From assembly GCF_000988165.1 (NCBI RefSeq), contig NW_020169297.1:1-64000 (forward strand): a stretch of 64,000 bases of DNA. Direction: 5' to 3'. The notes under the pieces were generated by a model, which saw only the letters and a program-made list of their open reading frames with translations, was not told the origin of the DNA and searched no databases. The position numbers and the translations under genes are program-made. Each line of letters opens with the position of its first letter. The first letter of the stretch is position 1. Source of the stretch: Vairimorpha ceranae. Taxonomy: Eukaryota; Microsporidia; Nosematidae. Positions 55,000-64,000 of this stretch are shown piece after piece.

Positions 55000-55410
55000 A
55001 TGTTATTTTGGTTGTATATCACCCTTTGTCTTTATTGTAGGCAATTTATTTTGGTCTATATTAAACATAAGATTGAGGAATTAAAATCCCGGTTGAAATT
55101 GTTAGAAGAAGAGATTTCAAAGCTTGATTATATTTTAAAAACATCATGGAATATTTTTATGAAAGCATCGAGAAAAAAAAAAAGAGCTGAACTTTATGAA
55201 AAATATCTACAAGAGAAACGTAAAGTAAGAGGTTATGAAAAACTTATAGAGAGATTAAAATCTATAAATGTAAATTTCAATAATAATGACTGGTGCCTCT
55301 TTTCGGAGGGAGGCAACTGTTGGCTGTTAAAAAGAATTATGATGTGGGCATCTGAACTTAACTCTAAAAAATGTCTAACACAAAATATAACCCAAAAAGC
55401 AATATGTTAG
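55000..55410 (+). CDS. Small signal-anchor coiled-coil protein, 136 aa
   Basis: No family recognised. CCCC lies three bases before the ATG (CCCCTTAATG). The first 20 residues are hydrophobic (MLFWLYITLCLYCRQFILVY), suggesting a signal anchor. Residues about 22-90 form a basic coiled coil (KIEELKSRLKLLEEEISKLD; KYLQEKRKVRGYEKLIERLK). The last 45 residues are cysteine and tryptophan bearing (CLFSEGGNCWLLKR). It stands alone in a gene-poor region. Confidence 0.5.
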   Translation: MLFWLYITLCLYCRQFILVYIKHKIEELKSRLKLLEEEISKLDYILKTSWNIFMKASRKKKRAELYEKYLQEKRKVRGYEKLIERLKSINVNFNNNDWCLFSEGGNCWLLKRIMMWASELNSKKCLTQNITQKAIC

Positions 55411-55990
55411 ATGAATGATATAAATAATTTTTATTTTAATTTCAACCTACCTAGTCTATATAGGTAAGCTAAGCGAAGTTTAACATAAACGAAAATTGAT
55501 TGTGTAAAGATAAAATGTTTTTTATCAGATCATAAATCTATTTTTAAAAAATTAAAATATTTTGACCTTTTTATATATTTAAAGTATATAGAATATTACA
55601 AAATATTTTTAACTTTAAATTATTACAGATGCAATTTTTTAATTAATGGATTTTTTAATTTATGTTTTTATAAATTTAAAAACTTAATTAAAAAATATAT
55701 CGAGTTAAAATATTTAATTATAGTTTTTAAATAAAAAATAATGGTTACCAGATAAAAAAGACAAAATTTTTATAAACTGTATTTTTAACACATATAGTAT
55801 AAAAATTGACAAAAATTAAATTAAAAAACAATTTGAAAGTTTTGTTTAGAATCTTTAATTTATAAGTAAAAATTTTTAGAGTTTTACAAAATAAGAATTT
55901 TACTAATTTAAAAATATATCAAGCCTGAATATTTAAAAAAATCATATTTATATGCAAATTTAATTAAATTATTAAAGTAAAAAAAATTGT
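55411..55990. other. Intergenic region, no gene seen
   Basis: 580 bp between the small coiled-coil gene and the 3' end of SCC3. It is AT-rich. A short patch CCTACCTAGTCTATATAGG near 55447 has partial dyad symmetry. No coding frame. Confidence 0.5.
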
Positions 55991-58039
55991 TTATAAATAA
56001 GTAACTTTTTCTTCACTAGTAGTATAAAGACCTTTTGTCTTGTTTATCCTTTTATTTAATAAATCCTTAAATTTACTATCTTTACAAATACTTTCTAGTA
56101 CAATACATTCATTTATATTAAGTTTATTAATAAATATATCTAAACAAATATAATTCGTGCTTGATTCTATAAAATTTTTTATATTTTTAAATATAACTCT
56201 TTTTTCATTATCTTTAAATTTTAAATTAATAATCTTAGCTATGCTTAAAATATCAACAAAATCTTTACCATCAAAAACATTTAAAAATTTAAAAAATGAC
56301 ACTACGTAATTTATCTTATTTTTACTGACAGAAAAAATATTGGAAAATTCTTTAACATCTTTAATATGTTTATAAATCAAATACATTTGCTCTTCTAAAA
56401 TTCCTTCTTCATTAAATTTATAAAGAAAAGGTAGTAATTCAGAATTATCTAAATCTATAATTTTTATTAAATCACAATACAACACTCTAAGAGCTGTTTT
56501 CTTATCACAACATACACTACTTAAATCATCTATATTTATAGCAGAGTCTTTGATCTGGCTATGTATATACAAAATTAAATTACACAAATCTTTAGCACAA
56601 AAAATATCATATTGCCTCTCAGTTAATTTCGTTAATTTGGTGTATTCTTCATTTACAATATCCCATAAATTTTTATAGATTTGTGTTTCTAAGTAATCAG
56701 TCTCTCTGACAAAGTCTTCAATATCAAAATATTTAATAATTACATTTCTAAAATCCCGAATATTAATAACTGTATTAATTGCATTTTCAATAATAGATTT
56801 ATAATCACATTCGCACTTTTTAAAAAATTCGCATAATTTGTCAAATTGCTTCATGTCATTGTTGTGTCTTATATTTTTTATTATTTCATCAATAAATTTT
56901 ATAAAAATTTCTGTATTATCAATATCAGAAAAATTTAGTAATCCTATAATTGAATCAAGATCATTAAGATTATTTTTATAAAATTCAAATAATTCACTAA
57001 TTTTAAGCGACTTTTTTTGTAATTCTAGAATCTGAAGGTAACAGTTCTTAGTACAGTCACATTCAAAATATTCTATTTCTAAGCTTTCAAGGTAATCTTT
57101 ACAATTTGTATAAAATTTATGTATAGCTCCAATTGCATCACTCTGTGACATTTTTTTGAATGATCGACAAAGTAACTGTTGGAATTCTTTATTTGTAAAC
57201 TTTTCAGACCCGCCATTGAATTTTAAAATGTCACAGATTGTATCTTCGTCATAATTATCATTTAAAAATTGTTCTAAAATAAATTTACAAATTTCTAATC
57301 TAATATTCTTGTTTTTATCTCCTTTAGCCAACTCTATTAAAGGCAAATTTTTTATAAAAATATTTTTACTTCTCATTGTAGAGATAATAGACTTTCTTAC
57401 AATATCTTGTTTATCTTTTATTGCATATAAAAGCATTCCTTTATGTTTATTAAATAGCTTTTGATCCAGGCTTATAAAATTAATAAGAAATTCGTAAGAA
57501 TATGCTCTAATAACAGGATCAACATCTTTATATCGGCGTAAAAAAGTATTTTTAAATAATATATTAATATTATTAGTTATACCTTCTTTATATTTAGAAA
57601 TAATATAAGCATAAATAACGCGGGTAGAAATTTGTCTAAAAGATCTATTTTTTTCTAATGTTAACTTTTCAATCTCAAAAATATCGAAATTTGTTAATTT
57701 GAGAATATAACGAATTAATTTATCAGCTTTGTTACTGGGAATATTTTTTACTAATGTAATAATTGATGCAGTAGAATCTTCTAATGAGGCGTATTTTGCA
57801 ATAAACATTTTTTGGTTAAGTGCATTAAACGAGTCTAAGTCACGTTTAGTTGCTTCATCTAGCTTAATTTCTACAGGATTTTCATCGTTAACACTACAAT
57901 TTTCATTGATTTCTGTGTTGGACATATCATTAACTGGCAATTGCTGTTGATTAATAATGTTTTCATTACCTGAGGGACTGAATGTTTCTTTCGCTGTTTC
58001 AGATGTACCTTTTTTATTTTTTTTATGTTGTGACTTCAT
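55991..58039 (-). CDS. SCC3: Cohesin subunit SCC3/STAG
   Basis: 682 residues from ATG 58039, which directly follows CCC; another ATG six bases earlier is on the other side of that run. The stromalin conserved domain is clear at about 165-220: NTFLRRYKDVDPVIRAYSYE, then LLYAIKDKQDIVRKSIISTM. It corresponds to VFVHRYRDV.PEIRA...E...W and ....LHDKQ.EVR....KAL of SA/Scc3. HEAT helices follow. The N-terminal 60 residues are basic then acidic and disordered. Scc3 binds the kleisin Scc1 and DNA in the cohesin ring. Family members have 1,100-1,250 residues, so this one is halved. It is on the same functional theme as the condensin subunit at 2.5 kb. Confidence 0.82.
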   Translation of the reverse strand: MKSQHKKNKKGTSETAKETFSPSGNENIINQQQLPVNDMSNTEINENCSVNDENPVEIKLDEATKRDLDSFNALNQKMFIAKYASLEDSTASIITLVKNIPSNKADKLIRYILKLTNFDIFEIEKLTLEKNRSFRQISTRVIYAYIISKYKEGITNNINILFKNTFLRRYKDVDPVIRAYSYEFLINFISLDQKLFNKHKGMLLYAIKDKQDIVRKSIISTMRSKNIFIKNLPLIELAKGDKNKNIRLEICKFILEQFLNDNYDEDTICDILKFNGGSEKFTNKEFQQLLCRSFKKMSQSDAIGAIHKFYTNCKDYLESLEIEYFECDCTKNCYLQILELQKKSLKISELFEFYKNNLNDLDSIIGLLNFSDIDNTEIFIKFIDEIIKNIRHNNDMKQFDKLCEFFKKCECDYKSIIENAINTVINIRDFRNVIIKYFDIEDFVRETDYLETQIYKNLWDIVNEEYTKLTKLTERQYDIFCAKDLCNLILYIHSQIKDSAINIDDLSSVCCDKKTALRVLYCDLIKIIDLDNSELLPFLYKFNEEGILEEQMYLIYKHIKDVKEFSNIFSVSKNKINYVVSFFKFLNVFDGKDFVDILSIAKIINLKFKDNEKRVIFKNIKNFIESSTNYICLDIFINKLNINECIVLESICKDSKFKDLLNKRINKTKGLYTTSEEKVTYL

Positions 58040-58370
58040 GGGCATTAAATGTGAAAATTACAAAATATAAAAAAGTGGGAAAAGAAACAAAACTCTAAAA
58101 AATTATATCTTGAATTTTTGAAAAAATGTAAAGGGAATTTTTTATATCCAAACTAGAGTATTTAAAATAATAAAAATCTACATAGTATTCTTTATGAACA
58201 TATTACTCTAAACAATGGATTCATCAAAATAGTCAGTAGCAGAAGGCACATTTTATTGCAGGATTGCTGTTTTACAAAACTAAAATATTGTTTTGAAAAT
58301 CATGATTGGATATCAATAACTTTAAAAAATATCTTGTTAGTAAAACATGCTATTGCTCACCGCTAACAAA

Positions 58371-58487
58371 TTATAAATAATTTAAAAAAAAACTACCTTT
58401 TATAGCATGATCAAATTTTTTGGTTGAATCCAAAATGCCTGTAATTGCATCGCGTATCTGCCAATTTAATTTTTTTTTAGTAGGCAT
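58371..58487 (-). CDS. Short open frame, 38 aa, possibly a relic
   Basis: ATG at 58487 opens a frame MPTKKKLNWQIRDAITGILD and continues for 18 codons to TAA at 58371. Composition is protein-like (basic start, amphipathic helix) and less AT-rich than the flanks. No C/G run is present before the ATG, and further coding-like pieces downstream on the same strand (for example NVPSATDYFDESIV near 58220) are out of frame. It may be the start of a decayed gene. No family recognised. Confidence 0.3.
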   Translation of the reverse strand: MPTKKKLNWQIRDAITGILDSTKKFDHAIKGSFFLNYL

Positions 58488-59267
58488 GGTAAATTAATTT
58501 GCTTATTTTAGTTCAAGCACTATTCTTTTTTTAAGTTATATTAAACACCCAATTCTTTGTGTAAGAAAATATCTTTTAAATAAATTCAATTATTCGGCTT
58601 TGAAACGTCCACTATTAATAATAATTTACTGAAAAGTATAATAAACAGTAGTTCTTATTAAAAATAATTCTATGATCTAATGTCATTAAAATTTTTTACA
58701 AAGTTGACTTTATTAAATTTAAAATTGACATTAAAATATTGTTACATTTAAAGGCAAATTTAATGAACTTAGATACTGAAATTAAATAATCGAAAATCAG
58801 AAAATTATAATCCAAAATAATAAAAAAATATAGTGCATATTAAATGACATAAAACAATTATGTATATAACTTGAATAGAAAATTATAATATAATATTTTA
58901 AGCATTCTTTCTTCACATATTTTGATATAATTATTTACACCTTTTTCACCAAACATTAATTATTTTTTTAGACTGCAATTTTTTAGTGTAAAAAAGCTTT
59001 GGCAGATAAGTGCAAATATTTTTTCATAAAATTAATTAAAAGAATAAAGAAATTACACATCACCTCTTTTCTTGTTTGTAACAAACCAAAACTTAATTTT
59101 ATAGTCAAAAATATGTTTAGTTGTCTTATAAATTTTTTTGGTATAAAAACCATATAATTGTTTTAAGATACAATACACTTTATAATATTGTACACATTTT
59201 ACAAAATAATATATTATTTTCGTAAATTTATGCTGTAAATTTTTTTGTTTTTTTACCCCATTTTAAA
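58488..59267. other. Intergenic region, no gene seen
   Basis: 780 bp upstream of uS15. It is AT-rich with long A/T runs. CCCC at 59256-59259 is the start motif of uS15. Nothing else is visible. Confidence 0.5.
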
Positions 59268-59717
59268 ATGGCTAAAATGCATTCTAGTGGCAGAGGTATA
59301 AGTACAAGTATAAAACCATTTACTGTAATGTTTCCAACCTGGTTAGATGTTCCAGTTGAAGAAATAAAAGCTGATGTATTAAAAATGAATACCAAGGGTG
59401 TGTCGTCTGCTGAAATTGGTAATAAATTAAGAGATGTTTATGGTGTCGGGGATTGTAAAACTATTTTTAATGGATTAAGTCTTAGTAGATATTTAGAGAA
59501 AGAAGGCAATTTTATTGAAATTCCCGAAGATGTAAAAGACTTAGTTAAAAGAGCTAATATACTAAGAAAACACATTAATATCCACAGAAGGGATAAGGAT
59601 TCTAAGTTTAGATTGGGATTAATTACTAGTAGATTAAATAGGTGTATTAAACACTACAAAAAGAAGTTAAGAATACCAACTACATGGAAACCAAAATTGG
59701 TTGAATTAGTTAAATAA
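59268..59717 (+). CDS. RPS13: 40S ribosomal protein uS15 (S13)
   Basis: 149 residues, the family length (151). It reads [18 protein letters not shown] (MGRMHAPGKGLSQSALPY), [20 protein letters not shown] (RSVPTWLKL...DVK.QI.K), [20 protein letters not shown] (PSQIGVILRDSHGVAQV), then [20 protein letters not shown] and [20 protein letters not shown], all matching uS15 closely. It binds h22 of 18S rRNA at the platform. ATG has CCCC eight bases upstream. An acidic protein follows on the same strand. Confidence 0.97.
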   Translation: MAKMHSSGRGISTSIKPFTVMFPTWLDVPVEEIKADVLKMNTKGVSSAEIGNKLRDVYGVGDCKTIFNGLSLSRYLEKEGNFIEIPEDVKDLVKRANILRKHINIHRRDKDSKFRLGLITSRLNRCIKHYKKKLRIPTTWKPKLVELVK

Positions 59718-59847
59718 ATAATTTATTTATTTTTATAAAAATTATGCAATGTGCTAATTATATTTATTTTTTGTCGTGTCATTGTTTTACAAACCAACAA
59801 ATTTTTTTATAAATAAAAAAATTAATGTCGATTTTAACACAACCCCA

Positions 59848-60600
59848 ATGTACGAAGACATCTTAAAATTTCTAAAAGACAAAAATAGAAAACTTACTAA
59901 AGAAGAAGCAACTGAATTTATAAGGCTGCTGGCTGAAAGTGTAGGATGTGAAGAAGACATTATGGGACACAATAGTAGTTTGGAAAATTCAGAAGAAGAA
60001 TTTTCAACTGATATTAATTTTGTAATTGATGATATAAATGAAGGATATAGTGAAGATGAGGATACGTTTTCTTTGGAAGGAATTAGTGATGAAGAGGAAG
60101 AAGAAAAGGAGTACATTGTTTTAAATAAAAGAAAAATTATGAGAAATAAAGAGTTTAAAAGGGTTAAGACATTACAAGAAACATCTGTAAAAGAAGCCAG
60201 TGAAGAAGCAATAAAATCTGATATTGAAGTGTTGTCTACAGAAAAACAAAATTTAATAGACAAAAATATTGATCATGCATGTAATGAATCTGCCAAAGAA
60301 GAAAACTTACTAGATAAATCTCATGAAAATAGCAGTAAGCAATCTGATGTATTATTTAACCTTCCTAAGACTTTAAATTTTTCTTCTGGAAATTTTCTTG
60401 CTTCCGAAGAATCTCCTTCTCCAAATTTACCAAATGATGTTGAATTTTCTCTTCCAAAATTGGACAAAAGCTTTGAATTTAAACTTCCTGATGCTACTTG
60501 TACTAACGAAGAATTCAAATTTGATGTTGGAGAGTTACTAGATATTAATAAAAATGGACCAGATTTTAAATTTTATGATGAAGATAACAATGAAATCTAA
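59848..60600 (+). CDS. Acidic protein with F-x-LP repeats, 250 aa
   Basis: The start is ATG 59848, one base after CCCC; an upstream GTG in the same frame is not credible. A short helical head (EDILKFLKDKNRKLTKEEAT) is followed by a highly acidic part (SDEEEEEKEY), a basic patch around KRKIMRNKEFKRVKT and a long disordered region. The C-terminal 70 residues carry phenylalanine/leucine-proline motifs: FNLPKTLNF, FSLPKLDKSFEFKLPD, FKFDV, FKFYDE. Spaced FxF/FxLP motifs recall nuclear-basket nucleoporin or nuclear-transport ligand tails, but no FG repeats exist and no family can be named. Confidence 0.55.
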   Translation: MYEDILKFLKDKNRKLTKEEATEFIRLLAESVGCEEDIMGHNSSLENSEEEFSTDINFVIDDINEGYSEDEDTFSLEGISDEEEEEKEYIVLNKRKIMRNKEFKRVKTLQETSVKEASEEAIKSDIEVLSTEKQNLIDKNIDHACNESAKEENLLDKSHENSSKQSDVLFNLPKTLNFSSGNFLASEESPSPNLPNDVEFSLPKLDKSFEFKLPDATCTNEEFKFDVGELLDINKNGPDFKFYDEDNNEI

Positions 60601-60696
60601 TAAATATATAAAATTTGTATTTTTTTTATGAAGTAAGTTTTTTATTTTTAAAATATTTTGTTCTTTTCACACAAAGTAAAAATACATATAAAAATA

Positions 60697-60767
60697 TGCA
60701 CCAACCGGGAATCGAACCCAGGCTAACAGCTTGGAAGGCTGTTGTCATACCACTTGACCATTGGAGC
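60697..60767 (-). tRNA. tRNA-Gly (TCC)
   Basis: A 71-nt cloverleaf on the minus strand. The acceptor GCTCCAA faces TTGGTGC, discriminator A at 60697. The third pair would be T-T, a mismatch, while the other six pair. Anticodon stem ACAGC/GCTGT encloses loop CTTCCAA, so the anticodon is TCC (plus-strand GGA at 60733-60735). The T arm is CTGGGTTCGATTCCCGG (B box). No intron. A run of five T follows the 3' end on the minus strand (AAAAA at 60690-60694). Confidence 0.92.
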
Positions 60768-60894
60768 TTAGTTTGCCGATAAACATGGTTTTTGTTAATT
60801 GGTATAAAAAATTGCTTTTTCTACAGAATATATTTTTTGTGACAAAAAAAGTAAAAGTTTTTTTATAAATTTTTCTTTTTTTAGACCCTCAAAA

Positions 60895-62481
60895 ATGTCA
60901 TACGGTAACAACGATAATTACAACGGTAGTTATAGAAGCCAGAAAAAATCTTGGCGTGATGATAATGATGATAAATTACAAAAGGGAAATAGAGCATATA
61001 AAAACAATACTTTTTCTAGAGGAGATAGTTGGTATGGTGGAAATTCAAGGCCATTATCAAACAGATCAAGTGGATGGACCTCTAATAAAAGTGTTTCTTG
61101 GACACCAGGTAGAAGTGAGTCACGGCCGGCATTTGAATTAAAACCAGCTCTTGGTGCTGTAGAATTTAAAAAAGATTTTTACAAAAAAACCGATAATTTA
61201 ACCGACAGAGAAGCAGATAATTTTAGAAATCAACATGATATTAAAATTTCTGGAGATGTACCACATCCCTATGTTAAATTCGAACATGCACCCTTTGAAA
61301 ATGAGGTGTTAAATAATTTTAAACTAAAAGCTTTTACTAGTCCAACGCCTATACAAGCGCAGGGGTGGCCGATGGCACTCACAGGAAAGGATATGGTTGG
61401 AATAGCGCAGACTGGAAGCGGCAAAACACTTAGTTTTGTACTACCAGCACTCATTCATGCTAGAGCTCAGATTCCTTTAAGATCTGGAGATGGTCCTATT
61501 GTTTTAGTTTTAGCACCCACTAGGGAGTTGTGTCTTCAAATTAAAGATGTGTTTGATGAATATTGCAGATTTTTTAATATGAGATGTACTGCTGTTTATG
61601 GAGGAGTATCTTCATATACACAAAAAAGAGATATCAGTATGGGATGTGAAGTAGTTGTTGGATGTCCAGGGAGACTTATTGACTTGAATGAACAAGGAGC
61701 TTTGCATTTTAACAGGGTTACTTTTTTGGTTCTAGATGAAGCGGATAGAATGCTTGATATGGGATTCGAACCTCAACTAAAAAAGATTATAGTTAATACG
61801 AATCCTGATCGACAGACTCTTATGTGGAGTGCTACGTGGCCAAAAGAGGTTAGGCGGTTAGCAGAAAATTATATGAAGAATTTTGTACAATTAACAATTG
61901 GTAGTGTAGAACTTAAAACTAATATTAAAATTAAGCAAATTGTTTCTGTTATTGATTCTCATGAAAAAGCTAATAAATTACATGAGTCATTAAATGAAAA
62001 GAAAAATGAAAAAGTTATTATCTTTGCTAATACTAAAAGAATGTGTGATAATCTCGAGGATGATTTATCACGAAGAGGATACAAAGCAGTTGCTATTCAT
62101 GGCGATAAATCGCAGAATATTCGTGATCGTATAATTAGTGATTTCAGATCTGGTTATAAAAATATTTTAATAGCTACAGATGTAGCAGCTAGAGGATTGG
62201 ATATTAAAAATGTAGCTTTAGTAATAAATTATGACTTTCCAAATAATATCGAAGATTATGTACACCGAATTGGACGTACAGCTAGAGGAGATGTAACTGA
62301 AGGATTGTCTCACTCATTTTTTACCTCAGAAAATAGCGCCTGTGCTAAAGAATTAGTGAAGATTCTTAAAGAAGCTAATCAAGATGTTCCATCCAAGTTA
62401 ATAGACATGTCTACTACAAAAAATGGTGGTTATAATAGCAGAGGAGGAAATTATAGCAGACCATATAGAAGCTGGTATTGA
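60895..62481 (+). CDS. DBP2: DEAD-box RNA helicase DBP2/DDX5
   Basis: 528 residues. The Q motif region reads FTSPTPIQAQGWPMALTGKD, identical in style to Dbp2 (P.PT.IQ.QGWPMALSG.D). Walker A is AQTGSGKT (about 171-178), then PTRELCLQI, VGCPGRLID, DEAD (281-284) in VLDEADRMLDMGFEPQLKKI, SAT in LMWSATWPKEVRRLAENY, and C-terminal ATDVAARGLDIKNVALVINY and HRIGRTARG. The N-terminus is rich in G, N, R and S, and the C-terminus has RGG-like NSRGGNYSRPYRSWY. The helicase serves mRNP remodelling, ribosome biogenesis and decay. ATG has CCC six bases upstream. The length matches yeast Dbp2 (546). Confidence 0.97.
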   Translation: MSYGNNDNYNGSYRSQKKSWRDDNDDKLQKGNRAYKNNTFSRGDSWYGGNSRPLSNRSSGWTSNKSVSWTPGRSESRPAFELKPALGAVEFKKDFYKKTDNLTDREADNFRNQHDIKISGDVPHPYVKFEHAPFENEVLNNFKLKAFTSPTPIQAQGWPMALTGKDMVGIAQTGSGKTLSFVLPALIHARAQIPLRSGDGPIVLVLAPTRELCLQIKDVFDEYCRFFNMRCTAVYGGVSSYTQKRDISMGCEVVVGCPGRLIDLNEQGALHFNRVTFLVLDEADRMLDMGFEPQLKKIIVNTNPDRQTLMWSATWPKEVRRLAENYMKNFVQLTIGSVELKTNIKIKQIVSVIDSHEKANKLHESLNEKKNEKVIIFANTKRMCDNLEDDLSRRGYKAVAIHGDKSQNIRDRIISDFRSGYKNILIATDVAARGLDIKNVALVINYDFPNNIEDYVHRIGRTARGDVTEGLSHSFFTSENSACAKELVKILKEANQDVPSKLIDMSTTKNGGYNSRGGNYSRPYRSWY

Positions 62482-63080
62482 TTTATTAAATCACTTTATT
62501 ATTCTTTGCAAGCGAAGAAGTGACATAATAATTAAATTATTGTATGCTCTTCGTTTGGTTTTATTTTACCTAAACTTATGCTTTTTTTGGTGTTTTAAAT
62601 ATTTTTTACTTTTAGAAAAAAATAAATTTCCACATTTGATTTTTTTATTTTTTTCTATAAATTCATTATTTTTAAATAAAATTGTACTTTTTAAACGTTT
62701 TTTTACAATATTATTTATCTTGATTATCTTTTTAGTTTATATTGTTAACGATTGCAATTTACAAATAAAATATAAAAAAGAAATTTAAGTCTATTTTTAA
62801 ATAACAAAATCTATTTTGTATTTTTTTTTAAAGCATAGTTAATAGTTTTTTTTATAAAACCAAAAACGAAAGTTATTAACAGGATTTGATTTTTTGATGT
62901 ACATTACTTCAATAAAAGCTGTAAACTGATCCATGTTTATAATTTTTTATAAAAAACTTTAGTTGTGCAATGTATTTTTTAAACATGTTAAAAAAATAAA
63001 GATAGAAAATATTAATTAGAAAATTTTAATAATCCAACCTTAAAACAAAAGCAAAGTAAAAAAACACAAAAATGCTTTAC
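62482..63080. other. Convergent intergenic region, no gene seen
   Basis: 599 bp between the ends of DBP2 and ELP3. A long open frame (62423-62788) is out of frame with DBP2, begins inside its coding part and translates to T-rich-driven phenylalanine/leucine; it has no start motif. No other feature. Confidence 0.55.
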
Positions 63081-64000
63081 TTATAGCATTTTTACCATAT
63101 ATGGTCCTTCTAAATGATATCCAAATTTTTCGTAATATTTTCTTGTACCAACGCCAGAAATAATAGCCATTTTGTTCGAATTATGCTCTTCGCGGGCAAT
63201 TCTTTCCGCTTCATCAATTAATAATTTTCCGTATCCTTTGTGCTGAAATTTTGAATTGTCTTTCTGGTCAAGACTAACAGCACTTCCATAAACATGCAAC
63301 TCTCTAATAATAGAAGCATTATTATTGTTGATAGCTTTATTAAATATAATCTCAAAATCAGGATTGATGATATCATAAATATTTTTGTCATTAACACCTT
63401 TTAACTCAGCCCTATAAGTTTCTTCGCTACATTTTCTTAACCGTAAAAGACCAATTAAAACATCCTGCTTGACATCTTCATAACTAAGAAATGTTTCACT
63501 GCCTTTATTGGCGACATAATCACGCCTAACAAGTTCAGGATTAATTGTATCAAGCTTCTCATGAATGTCTTTAATGCCAATTTCTCTTGTTCTTACATCA
63601 CGACATTTAGTTTTATAATCCTTCATTCGCAAAAGTGCTAACTCTCTTATATTTCCATGCTCTACACCTGAGCTAACCAAAGTCATAGGTATATCACGTT
63701 GAACTCTATAGATTCTTGTCCATGGTGGAACAAAAGATAAAATTCTAGCTAAAAAATCGATAAGTTCATCAGGAGAATAATTTTTATATTGATTATTTCT
63801 CCATAGCTCATACAACCCCGTACCTCTAATAACTAAAGTTGGATAAATTTTTAATCCGTCACTTCTAAAACGCGGATTATCAAAATATTCTCTAAACTGT
63901 GCTAAGTCACGTTTCCATCCAACATTAGGCAAATTAGGCATCATATGACTAACAATTTTATACCCAGCGTCTTTAGTCATACAAAAAGATTGACAAACAG
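63081..64000 (-). CDS. ELP3: Elongator subunit ELP3, C-terminal part (5' end off the window)
   Basis: The frame is open to the right edge, so the gene continues beyond it. About 306 residues are visible. The radical-SAM half contributes [40 protein letters not shown] and [20 protein letters not shown], nearly identical to Elp3. The [10 protein letters not shown] stretch has the conserved cysteine. The lysine-acetyltransferase half ends [20 protein letters not shown], then [20 protein letters not shown], and YMVKML, with the acetyl-CoA loop Q..G.G. Elp3 modifies wobble uridines of tRNA. The radical-SAM CxxxCxxC cluster would be off window. An internal insertion ([20 protein letters not shown]) between ELKG and IRELHVYGS is lineage-specific. 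Confidence 0.96.
   Translation of the reverse strand, partial: VCQSFCMTKDAGYKIVSHMMPNLPNVGWKRDLAQFREYFDNPRFRSDGLKIYPTLVIRGTGLYELWRNNQYKNYSPDELIDFLARILSFVPPWTRIYRVQRDIPMTLVSSGVEHGNIRELALLRMKDYKTKCRDVRTREIGIKDIHEKLDTINPELVRRDYVANKGSETFLSYEDVKQDVLIGLLRLRKCSEETYRAELKGVNDKNIYDIINPDFEIIFNKAINNNNASIIRELHVYGSAVSLDQKDNSKFQHKGYGKLLIDEAERIAREEHNSNKMAIISGVGTRKYYEKFGYHLEGPYMVKML

Noticed and set aside
62423..62788. 121-codon frame overlapping the end of DBP2
   Set aside because: It starts inside DBP2 in another frame and then reads T-rich DNA. No start motif and no domain.
1..64000. CRISPR arrays, prokaryotic operons or phage modules
   Set aside because: None seen. Genes, introns and tRNAs are eukaryotic; the tandem repeats at 29.7 kb and 31.4 kb are directly adjacent units without spacers.

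Overview
The window is a gene-dense, very AT-rich piece of a eukaryotic nuclear genome, and everything points to a microsporidian (a reduced, fungal-related intracellular parasite). Recognisable proteins are eukaryotic and mostly shorter than their yeast or animal relatives. Nearly all genes are uninterrupted, many neighbours are 4-180 bp apart, and almost every start codon has a run of C (CCC to CCCCC) or G (GGG to GGGGGG) a few bases upstream. The one intron I can support is 25 nt long and sits directly after the ATG of ribosomal protein eS4. All of this is typical of Microsporidia. The genus cannot be fixed from the sequence alone. The C/G-run rule was used to correct several starts: condensin YCG1, BUB3, RER1, XPF/RAD1, POP2, eIF4E, PKA-R, INCENP, SCC3 and others.

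Layout. Bases 1-130 hold the tail of a Ty3/gypsy-type retrotransposon (integrase C-terminus, polypurine tract, probable LTR start). From 0.3 to 10.3 kb: SmB, eL20, a new 58-codon gene, condensin YCG1, primase PRI1, a TTI1-like protein, RAD7, RPC25 and coatomer zeta. From 10.8 to 20 kb: gamma-tubulin, a nucleotide-sugar transporter, BUB3, a secreted protein, tRNA-Asp, RER1 and a Med14-like protein. From 20 to 30 kb: OGG1 head-to-head with XPF/RAD1, CFD1, a Rab5-type GTPase, uL4, SRP19 and membrane proteins. From 30 to 41 kb: TFIIIC TFC4, a kinesin, intron-containing eS4, POP2, a UBE2H-type E2, eIF4E, a PI31-like protein and a GYF-domain-like protein. From 41.6 to 49 kb there is a run rich in chromosome-segregation and signalling genes: a small KEN-box protein, the PKA regulatory subunit, KNL1/Spc105, an unknown, an INCENP/Sli15-like protein and another unknown. 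From 49 to 55 kb genes are sparse, with three copies of a palindrome-headed repeat, decayed genes, one small coiled-coil gene and eS25. From 55 to 64 kb: cohesin SCC3, uS15, an acidic protein, tRNA-Gly, DBP2 and the C-terminal part of ELP3, which runs off the right edge.

Functional themes are information processing and mitosis. Chromosome structure and segregation are represented by YCG1, SCC3, gamma-tubulin, BUB3, KNL1, the INCENP-like protein, a kinesin and the KEN-box protein. DNA repair and replication are represented by OGG1, XPF/RAD1, RAD7 and PRI1. Transcription, translation and RNA functions are represented by RPC25, TFC4, a Med14-like protein, SmB, ribosomal proteins, eIF4E, POP2, SRP19, DBP2, ELP3 and tRNAs. 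Trafficking is represented by coatomer zeta, RER1 and Rab5. Several divergent gene pairs share only 34-47 bp, which must carry both promoters. The most unusual material is at 49.1-51.3 kb: a dispersed module headed by TCCCGTTTAAAACGGGA, interleaved with the ruins of a comparatively GC-rich gene. I did not find a CRISPR array, rRNA operon or defence island, and none would be expected here.
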